A stretch of 64,000 nt of DNA from Datisca glomerata (Eukaryota; Streptophyta; Magnoliopsida; Cucurbitales; Datiscaceae): assembly GCA_003255025.1 (NCBI GenBank), contig QANY01013727.1:815570-879569 (forward strand), read 5' to 3'. Each line of letters begins with the position of its first letter. Positions within the stretch are counted from its first letter, which is position 1. The notes under the pieces were generated by a model, which was not told where the DNA came from, did not search any database, and saw only the letters and a list, made by a program, of their open reading frames with translations. Below are positions 35,831-49,250 of this stretch, one piece after another. The position numbers and the translations under genes were made by a program.

Positions 35831-37970
35831 AGGCTCGAGAGACCTCGAGTGATACCAAACTTCCATAGAAGACTAATTTGTCATCATGACGTTCAGGCGA
35901 CATATTAGTGAAATTTTATTTATCCATGTTCTCAATGTCTAAGCGAATTATTCCTGCTAAATAGAGTAACTCTCAGTTTAGTAGCATTATGGATGACCCG
36001 TCGACAAACATCGAGAGTGTTTTGGAGAAGTATGGTATCCTAGTGAAGGACCTTTTCTTAATGCATGTGCCAGAACTACCTTTCATCCCTATGGAGGTGG
36101 GCCTGAATTGGCGTCCTTTCTAGTCTCCATCTCTGGTGAAAGTTGAGAAGGCCCTAGTGGGCCGGATTCCCTTCCATTTGGGAATTGTTTGTAATCACTT
36201 TATGGGATCGCGCGGTTCTAAAGGGGTTGAAACCCAAGGATCTGGATAGGGCACCGAAAGGGGCTTGGTCGTTTGAAGGTTGGTTCCTTTACTCTATCTT
36301 TATACTACCTCTGTTCAGTGAAATCTTTCTACCTAAGACCTTCTATCATTTCCAGGTATCAAGTGATGAGGATTAGCCTCTGGGTGTCCTCCATGTGAAG
36401 GTTGCAGAGTGACCTTTGGATTCCTTTAATAATGAACGACAAAGTCCTTTCAGCACGAGTTGGATCGTTCAGTTAGTGCTGCTAGTTTAGAAAATTTATA
36501 TATAAATAATCTAATTAATTAATTCTTAATCAATTAATCACACATAATTATATCATAATTATGTACTTTCCCTAGAATAAAATTTCTTTCTGCAAGTCAG
36601 TCATTTTCTCATGTCCTGAAATATTCACACCCTAGACTGCGTGGTATAGAAGTGACTTGAAGACCATGGACCTATAATCTTAAGCTCCAATAAATCAAAT
36701 TATTAATTAAACTCTTTAATTAAATAATCTTATTTATTAATTCCATTATCACTCCACTATTAATATGAAATTACACTCTTAGAGATTATATAATGTATTT
36801 ATAGAGTATTCTCATGTAGTCCATTGATATAATCATTTCACGTAGTTCTGTCCTCTAATTATTGGTTCGTAAATTAGAGTTAATCAAAATTAGTGTTTTA
36901 CCTTTCTAATTATCTATTGATCCTTTTGTATCATTAATTCAATAGTGAATGATTAATTTATAATCGTACTAAAAATTTGAGCTCAATAACAATTCAGTTC
37001 CAGAATTAACACTTAAGGGAACCAATATACGATCCGTTAGGAAAGCTTGGATTCCAAATGTTGTAAGACCATGTTTCCAGCCAACCATATCACTGAACCT
37101 CCAAAACAAAGTCACTAGCCTGTTTTACAAATAAATCTTCACGAGTGAATCAAAAGATCCAGTAGACATGTATAGAAGTTCATGACTACTCAGGATTCAT
37201 GCTGATATACATATGATCATCAAATTGATGTGTATTGAATCCTTATGATAAACGACACGTTAATAAATATATTAATTCACATCGGTCATGTCATATATAA
37301 TGCTATTATATAAAGTACATTTACTAAGTTGTCTATCCATGTCAATGATTCAGATCTAGATCACATGCATTCATAATGCTTAGTGAACTGTACTAATGCA
37401 AAAATCAGCCTAAAAGTCAAGATCCCCCAGCACTCAAGACAGACAAGTGTTAATAAGGGGACTCGAAGTCGGATCAGTGACAGAGAAAATAAGATTAAAG
37501 AAATCAAAGTTCATACAAATTAAGTTAAATGAGAAAACGAGGTCCGAAAAAGTACTTAGAAAAATGTACAAATACAAAGAAGGAAAAATTACCAGGCACA
37601 AGGAACATAACATGTTAGACGACGGGGCCTATAGAAGCTTCGACAGCATCAGTAACAAAGGCCGAATGAGTCTCAGCTGGATTGGAAGCCCCGATGGAGT
37701 CCGACAGTAGAGGAAGGGCCTCCTCCTAAAGGTGACCCGGAGGTAAAAGATGAGAGACCTCTACATCTAGCTCGACGAATTTGGAGGAGCTCGGCGGGCT
37801 GGGAAGCCCGGGAAACACAGACAGAGACCTTAGGGCATCTGGACGAACAAGGGGAGAGCGCAACATTCCAGCAGCATTTTGAGCCTTCTAAGCACCGAGA
37901 CCGTCACTCGCTCGTAAGCTAACTGCACAGGGGTGGGCGGAGGATCCGATGGACAATTGAGGAAACTCAA
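35831..37970. mobile_element. Retroelement-like DNA, unclassified
   Basis: A plus-strand stretch at 35990-36440 translates in broken frames (for example 'ESVLEKYGILVKDLFLMH' and 'LKPKDLDRAPKGAWSFEGWF'), which resembles degraded coding DNA. From 36480 to 37400 the AT-rich sequence resembles the non-coding part of plant LTR elements. From 37440 to 37960 a GC-richer stretch has a proline/serine-rich minus-strand reading ('PLVRPDALRSLSVFPG', 'LLSDSIGASNPAETHSAF'). I could not find paired LTRs, a primer-binding site or polymerase motifs, so the class is not assigned. Confidence 0.35.
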
Positions 37971-40900
37971 TTGTATTTAACATGACTTAATTTAAGAATC
38001 AGTGTGTATTTATATATTTTTAAAATTTTAAAATAAAATTTTATCTCTGTGTAGTTACGTATCAAATTGTATATAATGACTTTTTGTTATAAAAATACAG
38101 ATCTGAACGTCAATGAGTTTTACATTGATTGCACTTTATTGAAAGGTACAAACTTTATCTCCGAGTCACTATTAATTAACATACAAATAATATGTCATGT
38201 GAATACATGACATATTCTCATTGTCATTCTCTATCATCGTGGAAAACGGAATATATTGATGAAAAAAATATAAAACATGACAGTTCCATAAAGAACTTTG
38301 GGGAAAATGATTACGTAACTTTTCATGAAATATGTCAAGATTCTTCAAAAATACGAATGGATGGACAAGGAATATTTGGTTAAAAATATTTTTTTAATAA
38401 AAAATAGTTGAATAGAAATACATAAGCTTGAAACTATTCCTTCAAATATGGGATTAGAACCAAATGCTATCAGAATGAATTTAAGATGTAAATCCCTTAA
38501 ATTAAGTGATGTTTAACAAGTGATAATATAAATTTAAATTAAAGAGTGAAAAATCGCAAAAAATGTCATTTATGAATACATGTATATAATAAAATAAACA
38601 TTGTGAGAAAAATTAATAGGGACTCCAAGCACGCATGCCCCAAGCCCAGACTTGTTGCCAGCCAGACCAAACTACCCCCAACTCACACCTCCCAGCCCAC
38701 TCCCACTCCCCCCAGCTTCCGACCTCCGAGCCCACTCCCCATCCCCCACTCTAACCTCCTAGGCTGGGAGTCCCAACCCACTCCCATCCCCATGTAGCCC
38801 ACTCCTTTTACCCAACCAAACCCCTACCCCATTGGATCACCGATTTGTCCATTCCATTCCCCATGAACCCTTTTTCTCCATCAATAATATTAATTAATTA
38901 TTTTCGGTAATTAAAATAATCAACTAAGTAACTAATTAACCAATTAAAATTTAGTTGGTTACTAATCCAGGTACCTCACCCATGTGCTACTATCGCTAAG
39001 ACAACAACATCAAAACAATGGTGTATTAAAGAACATGTATGTGTGTGTATATATGCATGTATGCATGTATGTTGTATGTATGTATTAATATTGTGTTACA
39101 GAATTTAGAGTGTCAAGAAAATGATAGTTTAATTCCATTTATTATAAAATATAAATATATTCCATACAATAAATAGTGAAAAAATATAACATCTAACACT
39201 CTTATTTTAACAAAACCTAAATAATGTAAATATACTAATTAAAACATTCCGTGAAAGTACTATACAACATATATTTTAAAATATCATAAATTTCATTAAT
39301 ATATATTATATTGCAATATATATGAATATTTGATATATAATGTATATATCATATGTACTATAGAAATCTAAATGTGAATTTACGGCAACTTTTCTTTTCC
39401 CCTAACTTTTTATTTAACGCCATTTTTTAGAAGTGCGCCGCTTTAACAAATATGTTTATGATACCATAAGGTGATTTTTATGATTTGTTTAAAAGATTGG
39501 CATGTTTATGATAAATACTTGAACAAATATGTTTGTTTTGTTGTGATTTTAATTAATCCCAGTTAGAATTTCAAACACAATTGTCAATCATCTAATGGAA
39601 TAGTTTTAGTTCACCACATAATGTATGATTACAATCCGAACTACATGTAGTTTCCTTAGATTTAGTCTAAAGAAACATACAACCACTTCTTTCTTGACAA
39701 ACTCCCATCATGTCTTGACTCACAAGCTTTGCAAATATTAAATTTTCTCCTTAAATTTTGGTACTGTTTTGTTTTCCCCTAGTTATTCTAAATTCATCCA
39801 GCTGATAAACATGTATTTTTTTTACAAAAAAAATCATTTATAGATTTATTACTTGAAAAATTAATACTATACTTAGTACTTAACACTAATTAATGACCTG
39901 AAATTGACAGGGCATAGACAATAAAAAGGTTGGTATTAATTCTAATTTCATTGTCAATAATTATACATCTTAAACTATTTTTTACTAACTAGACCTTTCA
40001 TGTCAAATGATTATATGTGTGGTTTCCAATCTTAAGATTAAGAGTTCAAATCTCATATTGTATCCCCTCCCCTTAACAAAAAAAATTGTTTTTGACTGAA
40101 ATAGTGTCTAACGTGATAATTTAAAAATACTGATTTCATATCACTCACCAATTTACACAATCTAACTATTTCAACAAGTCAGAGACAGAATAATAATATA
40201 GAAAGAAGAAGGTATTTGTCCAGAAGCTTTCTTATAATACATTTGGATGATGGGGCACGGTAGAGTGTGTTCAAATACATTTTTAAATGAAAAATTAGTT
40301 GAACAAATTAGCAATCGTTGTTAATTGGGGGCATTTTTATTAAAATTCTTATGAAAAAAGAATTTAACCACCATATTATTGTAAGTACTTTTGTTTAAAA
40401 TAATTTTTTGCATTTTGGAACCCTTTTATAGAGTTCAACAGAATTAGTAATTCAAGAGCCAAAACATACTATTTTTATGACAAATAGTTATAAATTTTGT
40501 CAATGTGGCTATGAGTTTTCAAAATTGTAAATTGTATGTTTGAAAAAAGTATGTTTGAAAATCTAACGTTTATGCTAGTGGGGCAGTCAATCAAACCTAT
40601 TTTTTATTTGAATTTGGCATAATATTTTAATAATTTAAGATTATTAAAATCGTGGAAAGATGTGCATAATGTTATTAAAAAGGTAGAATATACATCATTT
40701 CCGATCTTCAACATAAAGATTATATTAGTCAAATTTTGATTATCCGTATAAAAATAAACAGTAAGTATGTACCAAAATGACAAGACAATTATTTATTTAT
40801 ATTTCATATTTCATATTTTTTTATATTAAATCTCAACCCTCCATTCTTAAAATGGAAGGTCCAAATACACCAAATTTTTCTCATGTTCTAAAGATTTGAA

Positions 40901-41022
40901 TACATAACTAAAGACACATGTGTGTAACAGGTTTTAGCTTAGCCCTCTGCTCCTCACTTTCTGCCGAACTTTAACCCCACAGCCTCAAGAAATGAAAGCA
41001 CTTACGGAAATAACAATAATTT
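37971..41022. other. AT-rich gene-free DNA with low-complexity patches
   Basis: No gene is supported. A C-rich patch at 38620-38830 (repeats of CCCACTCCC and CCTCC) gives a proline-rich plus-strand ORF at 38603-38797 that is compositional. A short TGTATG/TGCATG microsatellite lies at about 39033-39083. The rest is AT-rich with long A and T runs. Confidence 0.5.
39033..39083. repeat. Microsatellite (ATGT/GCATGTAT)
   Basis: A run of tetranucleotide-type repeats: GTGTGTGTATATATGCATG followed by TATGCATGTATG and TATGTATGTATT. Low complexity, no other function visible. Confidence 0.7.
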
Positions 41023-42832
41023 ATGGTGTTTCCTTGACTGCAACATAACAGACAGACAAAAGTGAGCCAGTTTTTTCCTTCACAAAGGCAATTTATTTCC
41101 TTATCCAAGGAAAATCACATAGCCTTCAAAAGAGATGATTTAAGTCAATATAAATTTTCAAAGGCCCTTATTGCACAATATTATAAGAAATTTTTGTCTT
41201 AAAGTTAAAAGGGTCCCTCCATTTAATGAACAATACTAATATTCATGTTTTTGCAGGCGCACACATATTGTTAAAATAATGATAACTAGTATATTAATAT
41301 ATAGTACAGAAATTAACCTACTTATAATATAATAGTGAATGCAGTCAAACTATTAGTTTAGTTACATATATATAATTTTCATTCGTCATATAGTGCAGTT
41401 TATTTAATTATTTGGTTTATCAGTTAGACTCAAACTTTCTTATTTTAATATGACCTTAAAATTGTATTATAATATCAACTCTACTTAGAAATGGAAAGGA
41501 AATTAAATGGAAAGAAAGAAATAGAATGGGAGAAGAAAAAGTAGGGTTTTCACAATTAAGACATAAATCCAATTTAGATGTTCACTTATTCAAAACAATA
41601 AGAAGCTTTTTCTTTGGACGGTCGAGAGAGAGAGAAAGATAGAGATTTCAATACTCCATCTCTATCTCTACTTATGGTTGGCTGTGAGTCAAAGCTTATA
41701 GGCTTCGTAGTTTATACCACAAGGCACTTCTACTTCTTTGACACATGAAGCTTTAAATTGATGAGTATTATTAAGTCAAAAATACAAATGGCAAGGAAAT
41801 TAGGATTAGGGTGAATCATATAAACAATAGATACATAGGTTTTAAAAAAACTTAATGAATCGAAAAATAAAACTGAGTTGATCAACTGGTTGGATCGATT
41901 TCTTTAAGTGATAGTGAAGTTTAGTTCAATTTATCATTTCATGGTGTAATGTTATTCTTAAGTATGTTTGTAATATTATTGTTGGTGAGACAAGGGACGT
42001 TTTAATTACCTAAATTTTATTTTTAAGTGATTTCTTAATTGAAATTGCAAAGTTTTAGTTTTAGTGAACCGACTTAACCCAAATTTGCAATTTGTGAATG
42101 GATTACTACTTAGAAAAGAAATCCATCTTGCATGGATAAAGGGTTTGACATGAACAGTCGGTAGCCAAATAGGAACTTTTCAAATCTGGCGAATACATGG
42201 TTCGAAATAATGCGGAGTTGATTGTTGTACAGTGGTCAATTATTCAAAAAAAATTAATTAATTAGGCGGTCAGAGAGTTTGATTCCGTCTATCTCGGTGT
42301 CAAGATGCATGATAAATTTATTTTTTAATATTTTTTAAATATGATAAAATTATTTAATCAGATTAAATAATAATCTAACATTATTTTCTCTACAACTTTT
42401 TCACAAAATCTTATTTTATGAGAAATCTTTTCAAATCAACTTCCCCATCTTATCAATAGATTTTTTTAAAATAGATTTTATTTTTTCAAATGTTCATAAA
42501 ACATCATTATTTCTTTGCATTCATCTATACTTGATTTTGATATTTTATTTTCTTCGAGATCAAAGTCTATCTTAAGGGTCATAAAAATTTCAGATCCGAG
42601 AATCACGCCCGAACCCATTCCAGACTCGCAAAACCAAACTTGTTGCGATCCTGGTTTTTTAGGTTTTTTCCCATCTCTTTATACTTTCGGGATATAATTA
42701 GGACTTGATGGGGTCAGAGTTTTCGTCCCACCCAAATTAGACTGAATCAAAATTCACAGTCTTGTTAAAATAAGGATCGAACTAATCAATTATGTACATA
42801 TAAATTGAACAAAATAGATCGTGAAACAATTG
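41023..42832. other. AT-rich gene-free DNA of unit 1
   Basis: No coding region is supported. A short (GA) tract lies at 41624-41634. A 60-codon ORF at 42515-42697 has no motif and is identical in unit 2, as is all DNA around it. Confidence 0.45.
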
Positions 42833-43244
42833 CTTGGTTCGGTCAGGTTTTACGGTCCACCAATAATTTTTTTTCATGAGGTTCAGCAATGAATTTAATC
42901 ATACGTATTTTAATTTTTTTTTAAGTTTTTCGTGCATTATAATAAAAACTGGCAATTTAAACCATAACATATAAACTAAATATTAAAGAGAGATGAGAGA
43001 AATGTAAAAGAAGAGAAATAGGAAAGGAGAGACATATGAGAAAATAAATATGATATATACGTGAACGAGGATAAACGGTAAGTCCGGTTCAAAATGTTGA
43101 AAACTTTTAGACCGAACCAAAAGTTTGGTTTTTTTTAATCTTAGACCGAACCAACCACAATTATCTAAAACCCGACCAAAATTATCATTTTCAGTTCGGT
43201 GCGATTCAGTTTAATTAGTTTGTTCAGTTTTCGTACACCCCTAA
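42833..43244. mobile_element. CGGTT-rich MITE-like repeat, unit 1
   Basis: The segment contains TTGGTTCGGTC and ACCGAACCAA blocks in both orientations and ends in 'cgtacacccctaat'. That end resembles the right end of the element at 588-1029. No clear left terminus was found, so limits are approximate. Confidence 0.35.
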
Positions 43245-43459
43245 TTTATATGTTTAAATTAAATTCTTTACATTCCCCATACATTTAGGCCTGGAATTGT
43301 TTTAATAGTTCTGACACATGAAAAATTTAATTTTAAGCAGGAAGGAATATTATTCATACATGGCTTAGCTGATTTATAAAAATTAGGGTTTCTTCAAATC
43401 ACGATTTAGGCTGTTGTAATCACTCTTCCTTAGTAAATTTATAGACGTTTAGCAATTAA

Positions 43460-44740
43460 CACTACAAGAGAAACATACTATAGTGACGATTTGTTTGACC
43501 TTCTGCGAAGGCTATGAACTTGTCATAAAAGATATTGCAATGATTGGGAAATCGTCACCAAAGACGTTGTTACAATATCTACTGCGTTGGTCTTTACAAC
43601 CGTTAAAGTTAAGTCACTAAAAAGTTTATTTTATCTAAAGTTATGGGAACTACAATGTTGATTTAGAACTGTTGCTATAAATATGTACAACAACGATTAT
43701 TCAAACCATCATTGAAATCCATCTCATCCTCAAGGTACAATAACAGTTAAGGAACCGTCACTATAAGTAGACTATTATTCAAACCCTCACCAAAGTATTT
43801 TGAAATCAACCTATAGCGACGGTTCAATAACCGTCGCAAAAAACAATGAATTTTATTTCCCTGCTTATATTTTCCCTAACCCTGAAATTTCTTGCTTATA
43901 TAATAATTTTAACAACTATATATATTCACAACAGTCACAACAAAATTCATCATACACATTTACAATATACATACATATAAGTTATCAAACGTCAACACAT
44001 AGATTCGAAAAACTATTTGAAATATTAAATTGATATAGATTAACCAAATAATTCTAAGAAATCAAAAATTCATAATAACAAATTATTTCAAAGTATTACA
44101 TATAGTTCAAAGTATGATATTTTATCCTTCACCAGACTCATGCATAAACTTCATAACTAACTTAAGTTGAACACACATCTCTAAACATTCAGCCACCAAC
44201 TTAGAATATTTGTGCACAGTTAGCCTCCAACTCAGACACTCATGCACATTGAGCCTCCAACTCAGGCACTCGTACACTTTGTGCCTCCAACTCGTTCACG
44301 TTGAGCCTTAAGCTCATATCATAAATGGGAAGCAGCTTGCGAGAAAGATTCTCCACGATAACATGGCGATTGTGTGAACATTATAGATGGAGTTGGCATG
44401 AGTCCTATTGAACGGACACGTCCAGGATGCTTTGGACTGAATACTTGTAAGCATATCTTCTGGTGAAATCAAATCATAACCACCATCTAGAAGGCATTCA
44501 CGCATTCTTTAAATTTTGCCGACAATACAAAATTGAGACTTAGTATCAAATGTAATAACAATTTAAAAACTTTGTATGGATATAACTTATACTTTCAACA
44601 ATGTTTGTAGTTTCCTTATTCGCATAAGTTCCACCATTCCTCTCATGTAAGGCTACCCACAACTCCATTCTTGAAGGGTCTCATTCAAGTTCTATTACCT
44701 ATCAAATAGGAACATAAGACTAAAATATACGTAAAATAAA
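43460..44740 (-). mobile_element. CACTA element, 3' end, unit 1
   Basis: The terminus CACTACAAGAGAAAC starts at 43460. Subterminal motifs follow in both orientations (AGCGACGGTT and AACCGTCGCA, about 43490-43845). A minus-strand Transposase_24 relic points toward this end, so it is the 3' end. The opposite end is not seen. The subterminal motif differs from that of the element at 4412, so these are different CACTA families. Confidence 0.65.
44100..44700 (-). pseudogene. CACTA Transposase_24-type relic, unit 1
   Basis: On the minus strand, at 44690-44610, 'DPSRMELWVALHERNGGTYA' matches the family pattern P.R.ELW..H...G.Y. At 44330-44150 the C-terminal coiled coil appears as three imperfect repeats around ELEAQ ('NELEAQSVRVPELEAQCA', 'SELEANCAQI'). 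These correspond to the visible DNA repeat of 'gcctccaactcaggcactc' type. The frame is interrupted by stops. The larger N-terminal part is missing, apparently replaced by the Gypsy-like segment to the right. Confidence 0.6.
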
Positions 44741-44949
44741 ATTAAAAAGATGTAAATTAATTTTATAAAGGCAAAAGTTTACTATTAATTCTTTTTTGCT
44801 AAACTAATGTGTCCCAATGTATGATGATGTTTTTATTTACTCTGTGATGCTTTGTTAGTTTGAGAACACCTATGTTATGATAGAAAAATAAAATTTAGTT
44901 CATTTCATATACAATAAACCATAGATGTAGAATATAAAAATCTACATTT

Positions 44950-46550
44950 CCTTCTTATGAGTACATCTACAAAATTTTACGATGAAGCTCTCTTTTACAA
45001 TAGACTCATCCCAATGTACGTTTTCTTATTGTGTGGGGCTGGTAGATCTAGTGCGCCTATTCCTTGGAGAAGTAAATTACTCTACTGTGGAGCTCGACGA
45101 GTGAGGGAGGACGCTGAATATGATGGGGTGTCTCGCTTCTCGGCCCGGGGCCATCCTCTTGCGGTTGGAGTTGGAGTCACTTAGGGGTAAAAAAATCACC
45201 TTTATTTCCCTTACAGGGTTACGAGTTCGAGTCTGTTTTTTCTTGGGCTGCTTCTCCATTCTCTTTTCCCGACTTAGGGGAGATGTTTTCCCCTCGGGTC
45301 TTCTTACTTGCCACAAACTCTTTGAGATGTAACATTGATTGACCCGTTTTCTCTAGCTTTGGTTCGTTCTTCCATGTCTATGAGATCTCTATCTTTTTTA
45401 TCCTCGAGGGTCTTCCCCATTTCCCTTGTATGTCCTTTTATTTCTCGTGTATGGGATGAAACAACAAGGGGGTTTATTATGCGATGGTGTGATGTCTGCG
45501 AGTGGTAAATGTCTCTAGGTATAGAAGGTGGCTTTTTCTGTGTGAGGGTTTCCATGTCTTTTCTCACTTTCCTGACCATTTTAGAGAGTGAGGAGACGTA
45601 ATCTTTCTTTTTCCTCTATGGTATGGTTACGGTGGCAGTCAAATATCTTTGTGGACAAGAGGAATGATGGACTTCTACTACATAAGAAATCTGATTAGAT
45701 TGAGATGGTGATGGTGAACTCATGCTTCTATTTACATTACAAGAGAATATTTGATAAAAAAGCTTAGAAAATTTTGGGAGGAAATGACTTACTGTCAAAT
45801 CCTGCTGACGGTGCCAACTGTGGATGGTGAAATCTCAATAGTTTTTGTGTCCTACGCTGATAAGTTGTAACCGGCATGCCATAGATGAAAGAACCTAGAA
45901 TAAGGGTGACCGAGGTGCATGCCTCGTCTAAGGACCTCTGATACTTAAGTTAGATGTGTAAGAATTTTTTGGCAAAGGTTTCTTATGTCTTTTGTGAGCT
46001 TACCTTTGATTTTGGAAGGGGGGGGGGTATTAAAATTGAGGCTTACCCCGACGAGACTTATTTTGGAGGATACGGGAGCGTCAAATCACCCTTTTTGGAA
46101 AAATAGGGAGGCGACAGTTAATACGGATGTTCCCCCGAGTTGACGTAAAGGAGAGATGAGGTGACTTGGAGGAGTATGTATGACCTAGAGGATGACGATT
46201 GGATAGTCAGATCATAGGTCCAAGCCTTCTTTCGCCTAGTAATGATTAGGATGTTGTAAGCGTGCGATCTCCTAAACCTCCTAGTCAAGGGTCCTGACCT
46301 GCCTGATTCCTGAGCTCTTGGTCTCGTATAGTTCAAGCTGAAGCGCTCCCAACTAGAGCTCCTAGTCTACCTTCTCTGACCTCCAACTCTGATCAGAGTG
46401 ACCAAACCTCGTATCTTGTTCTGGAGAGAGCTTTGTCGAAACCAAGGTGTGAAGAGATCTCTGAGAAAAGCCTTAGAGGTCTTGCTCATAGAGAGGAGGA
46501 CGCGTGTCATTGTCTTATTGGGTTACAGGAAATACCTAACACACGTAAAT
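44950..46550 (-). mobile_element. Gypsy-like LTR retrotransposon remnant, unit 1
   Basis: On the minus strand TGGCACCGTCAGCAGG (45816-45801) resembles the primer-binding region seen beside LTRs of many plant Gypsy elements, and the LTR would end just to its right near 45818. Downstream on the minus strand are charged, gag-like short frames (45798-45616, 45579-45304, 45316-45077) with lysine- and arginine-rich stretches. No polymerase domain is present. The G-run at 46018-46027 lies in the putative LTR. The class assignment is tentative. Confidence 0.4.
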
Positions 46551-46639
46551 ATGTAATCAATCACACAATCTTCAATCCAAATGTTATTTTTATAAAACTT
46601 TTAATTCAGTTTATTTTAGTTGTGTTGCTTCTAGAAATT

Positions 46640-47223
46640 TAAAATTTTTACATTTAACAACAACTCAATTTGAACATTCAACCTTATTTTAATAACATAA
46701 AAAATTGCGTAAACAACTTATTTGGTTATTAAACAATATATGCTATGTTTTACGGTCTGGTCATTAAACTTTTGTTATTAGATGAATGCAGTTCTTTTAC
46801 GAATTTAGAGCTATGATCCAGCGTCAAATTTTTGTACTTCGTGCACGATGTTGATGATAAGAACTAAGGCCTACGAAATTTTAGGACGAAATATGAACAA
46901 TAAATCATAGGTCGTGAACCAAAAACATATATTAGCAAAAAAAGAAAAGAAAAGAAAGAAAGAGTACTAATATAATATTATTATTAATATGAGCACCAAA
47001 ACAATGTGGTGAAATTTATGTATTAGAGACGTATGGATAAGATTTTCTAACATAATATTAATTTCAGTTGTCGGTAACTGATTGGTTCATCGAGATGTAT
47101 AGACAACATGAGGAATATCATGCGTGTATAATTAGTAAAAAAGACATCATTTGAGCTCATTGCGGCAAGACCCCCTGGTTTAGTCTAACAGCTTTGGAGT
47201 CAAGTAGAAACTATTGTCCGGAT
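46640..47223. other. AT-rich gene-free DNA
   Basis: No coding or RNA feature seen between the Gypsy-like remnant and the next CACTA terminus. Confidence 0.4.
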
Positions 47224-48036
47224 CACTACAAGAAAATCCTTCAATTATGACGGTGATACGACGACGGTTTGACAACCGTCACTAATTATTGAACAATGAA
47301 GATAAATTATAATGATTTACTCAATCGTCGCAATTTATTATATTTTACCGACGTTTTTAAATTAACCCTCAGAGCTCTTGCTACTTATTTTTTTTGTTTT
47401 TTAATCCCTACTGCGACGATTCCATCTAACCGTCGCAAAATACTTTCAAGGATTATTTAATAAAGCGTTGTAGTTTTGATTTTTTTAATCATTATTGCGA
47501 CAGGGAAACTGTAAATATCTATAGCGACGGTTTTTAAAAACCATCTTAAAAAGAAACCCTAAATCAAAAGAATCGCGCGTCTTCTTCCCCATTTCCCCTG
47601 CTTTCCCCCCAGTAGCACTCAACAGGCGCAATTTTCTCCCCCATTTTTGAACGGCGATCTCAGCCCCGTGCTCCTCGCCTTAGCTCAATCTCGGTATGGT
47701 GGTTCTCCTCTCCATTGATCAGCCGCGGTAGGCTCCTTCTCCATTAATTTTCTTGATTTCTAGTATTCTTTTTATGCTTTTCATTTTTTGAGCTTTGCAT
47801 TTTTTAGTTGTACAACCTCGTACTGAATTCGTGGCTAGCTAATTTCCGCTATGTCGACCTGTTAGAGAATGTGAGAGAACATAAAATATTGTGTATTAAA
47901 CAAATTATGAATAAGTAAAAAAATCTATCCAGAAAAAAGCTTCAACAGCTATAAAAAAATCTATCTATAAAATAAAATATGTCAATGTTATGTTATGTGG
48001 GCTTGAGAGGGAGAGTGAATTAAGTTAAAGAAATTC

Positions 48037-48161
48037 GGATGTATATGATTCCATTTCTTGTTCTTTGAATTTGTAGTAAGCTTGAGATTGTGTTAATTTG
48101 GATGTATATGATCATCTCTTGTTCTTTGAATTTGTAGTAAGCTTGAGATTGTGTTAATTCT
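48037..48161. repeat. 63-bp tandem duplication, unit 1
   Basis: Two consecutive copies starting GGATGTATATGAT (48037 and 48100) and running through TTGTTCTTTGAATTTGTAG to GAGATTGTGTTAATT. They differ by a few bases. Confidence 0.85.
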
Positions 48162-48340
48162 TATTATATTATACAATTTATTTGGGTTAAATTTAGTTCC
48201 ACTACTATCGTAGTACTCCAAATAGATATGGTGCTATGACACCAAATGTATTAAATGCTTCCACAGTCTTTGGCCAAAAGGTGTAGCATTAGTTTTGATT
48301 ATTCTATTTGTTTGATCTTCTTTGAGCTTTAAGAGTTGTA

Positions 48341-49250
48341 ATGGATAAGAGTTGGATGACTAAACCAAGATTTAGTAAGGCATATCATGATGGAGTAGAT
48401 TAGTTTTTGAACTTTGCATTTGAGATGAGATCGAGTGATGGATATATATCGTGTCCTTGTTACCGATGTGTTCATTGTTATCGTAATACTAGAAACGTCG
48501 TCCATGAACACCTGATATGTAATGGAATTATATGTGGTTATACATGTTGGTATTTTCTCGGGGAGTCAGTGGTGACTACTTCATCTGAAATAGGTACATC
48601 ATCTGAAGTCATTGTTAATAATAGGGAACATGTAGAAACACCATTATCATGTCAAGATGATGATAATGATATACATGATTTGTTACGTGATCCACTTAGT
48701 AATTTATTGAACAATGAACATGGTTCAAACTCTATTCTATCACAACAACCGGTTGATGAAAGAATGAGGGAATTCAGAGATGATTCTGATGTTAAGGACT
48801 TTTATGAGTTGGTCAAAGACAGTAATCAACCATTGTATCCTAGATGTGAAGAATTCTAAAAATTATCATTTGTTGTGATCCTATATCATATTAAATATTT
48901 TGATGGATTGAGTGACAAATCATTTTCTCCCCTTCTTGAATTGTTGAATAGAGCATTTCCTAAGGGGGTTGAACTTCCAAATATATTTTATGAAGCAAAG
49001 AAACTGATTCGGAAGTTAGGACTTGGGTGTGATAAAATAGATGCATGCCCTAATGATTGTATGTTGTATTGGAAAGAAAAAGAGAAAGCCCAAGTATGTG
49101 ATCGTTGTGGTATTTCAAGATGAGTTACCAATGAAACGAATTGTATGTCTCAAAGAAAGAAGAAAGAGGAGAAAATACATGCCAAAGTATTGCATTACTT
49201 TCCTCTAAAATACAGATTGCAAAGATTATACATGTCCTCTAAAACTTTTG
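48341..49250 (+). pseudogene. TNP2-type CACTA transposase, 5' half, three in-frame stops
   Basis: The start codon at 48341 opens with MDKSWMTKPRF, the transposase-associated (Transpos_assoc) domain. It continues with 'DGYISCPCYRC', 'VVHEHLICNGI' and 'YTCWYFLGE', which carries its CPC..C and H...G...Y..W pattern. Then the TNP2 domain starts with 'DFYELVKDSNQPLYPRCEEF', 'HIKYFDGLSDKSFSPLLELL', 'CDKIDACPNDCMLYWKEKEK', 'CDRCGISR' and 'LHYFPLKYRLQRLYMSSKT'. All lie in one frame, with a TAG at 48401, a TAA at 48857 and a TGA at 49121 (the last replacing the tryptophan of SRW). The catalytic core beyond is missing. TNP2 proteins cut and move CACTA elements. Confidence 0.9.

Larger units (their letters stand above)
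47224..49250 (+). mobile_element. CACTA element, 5' end with TNP2 transposase, unit 1
   Basis: CACTACAAGAAAATCC starts at 47224. Subterminal motifs follow at about 47250-47550 (GACGGTTTGACAACCGTC as a palindrome, CCGTCGCAAAA, AGCGACGGTTTTT), the same family as at 43460. The TNP2-type transposase starts downstream on the plus strand, so this is the 5' end. The element is cut near 49250 by mitochondrial-like DNA. The two CACTA ends in this unit both face right and therefore do not bound a single element. Confidence 0.75.

Noticed and set aside
38603..38797. Proline-rich ORF
   Set aside because: Product of a C-rich low-complexity patch; no conserved motif.
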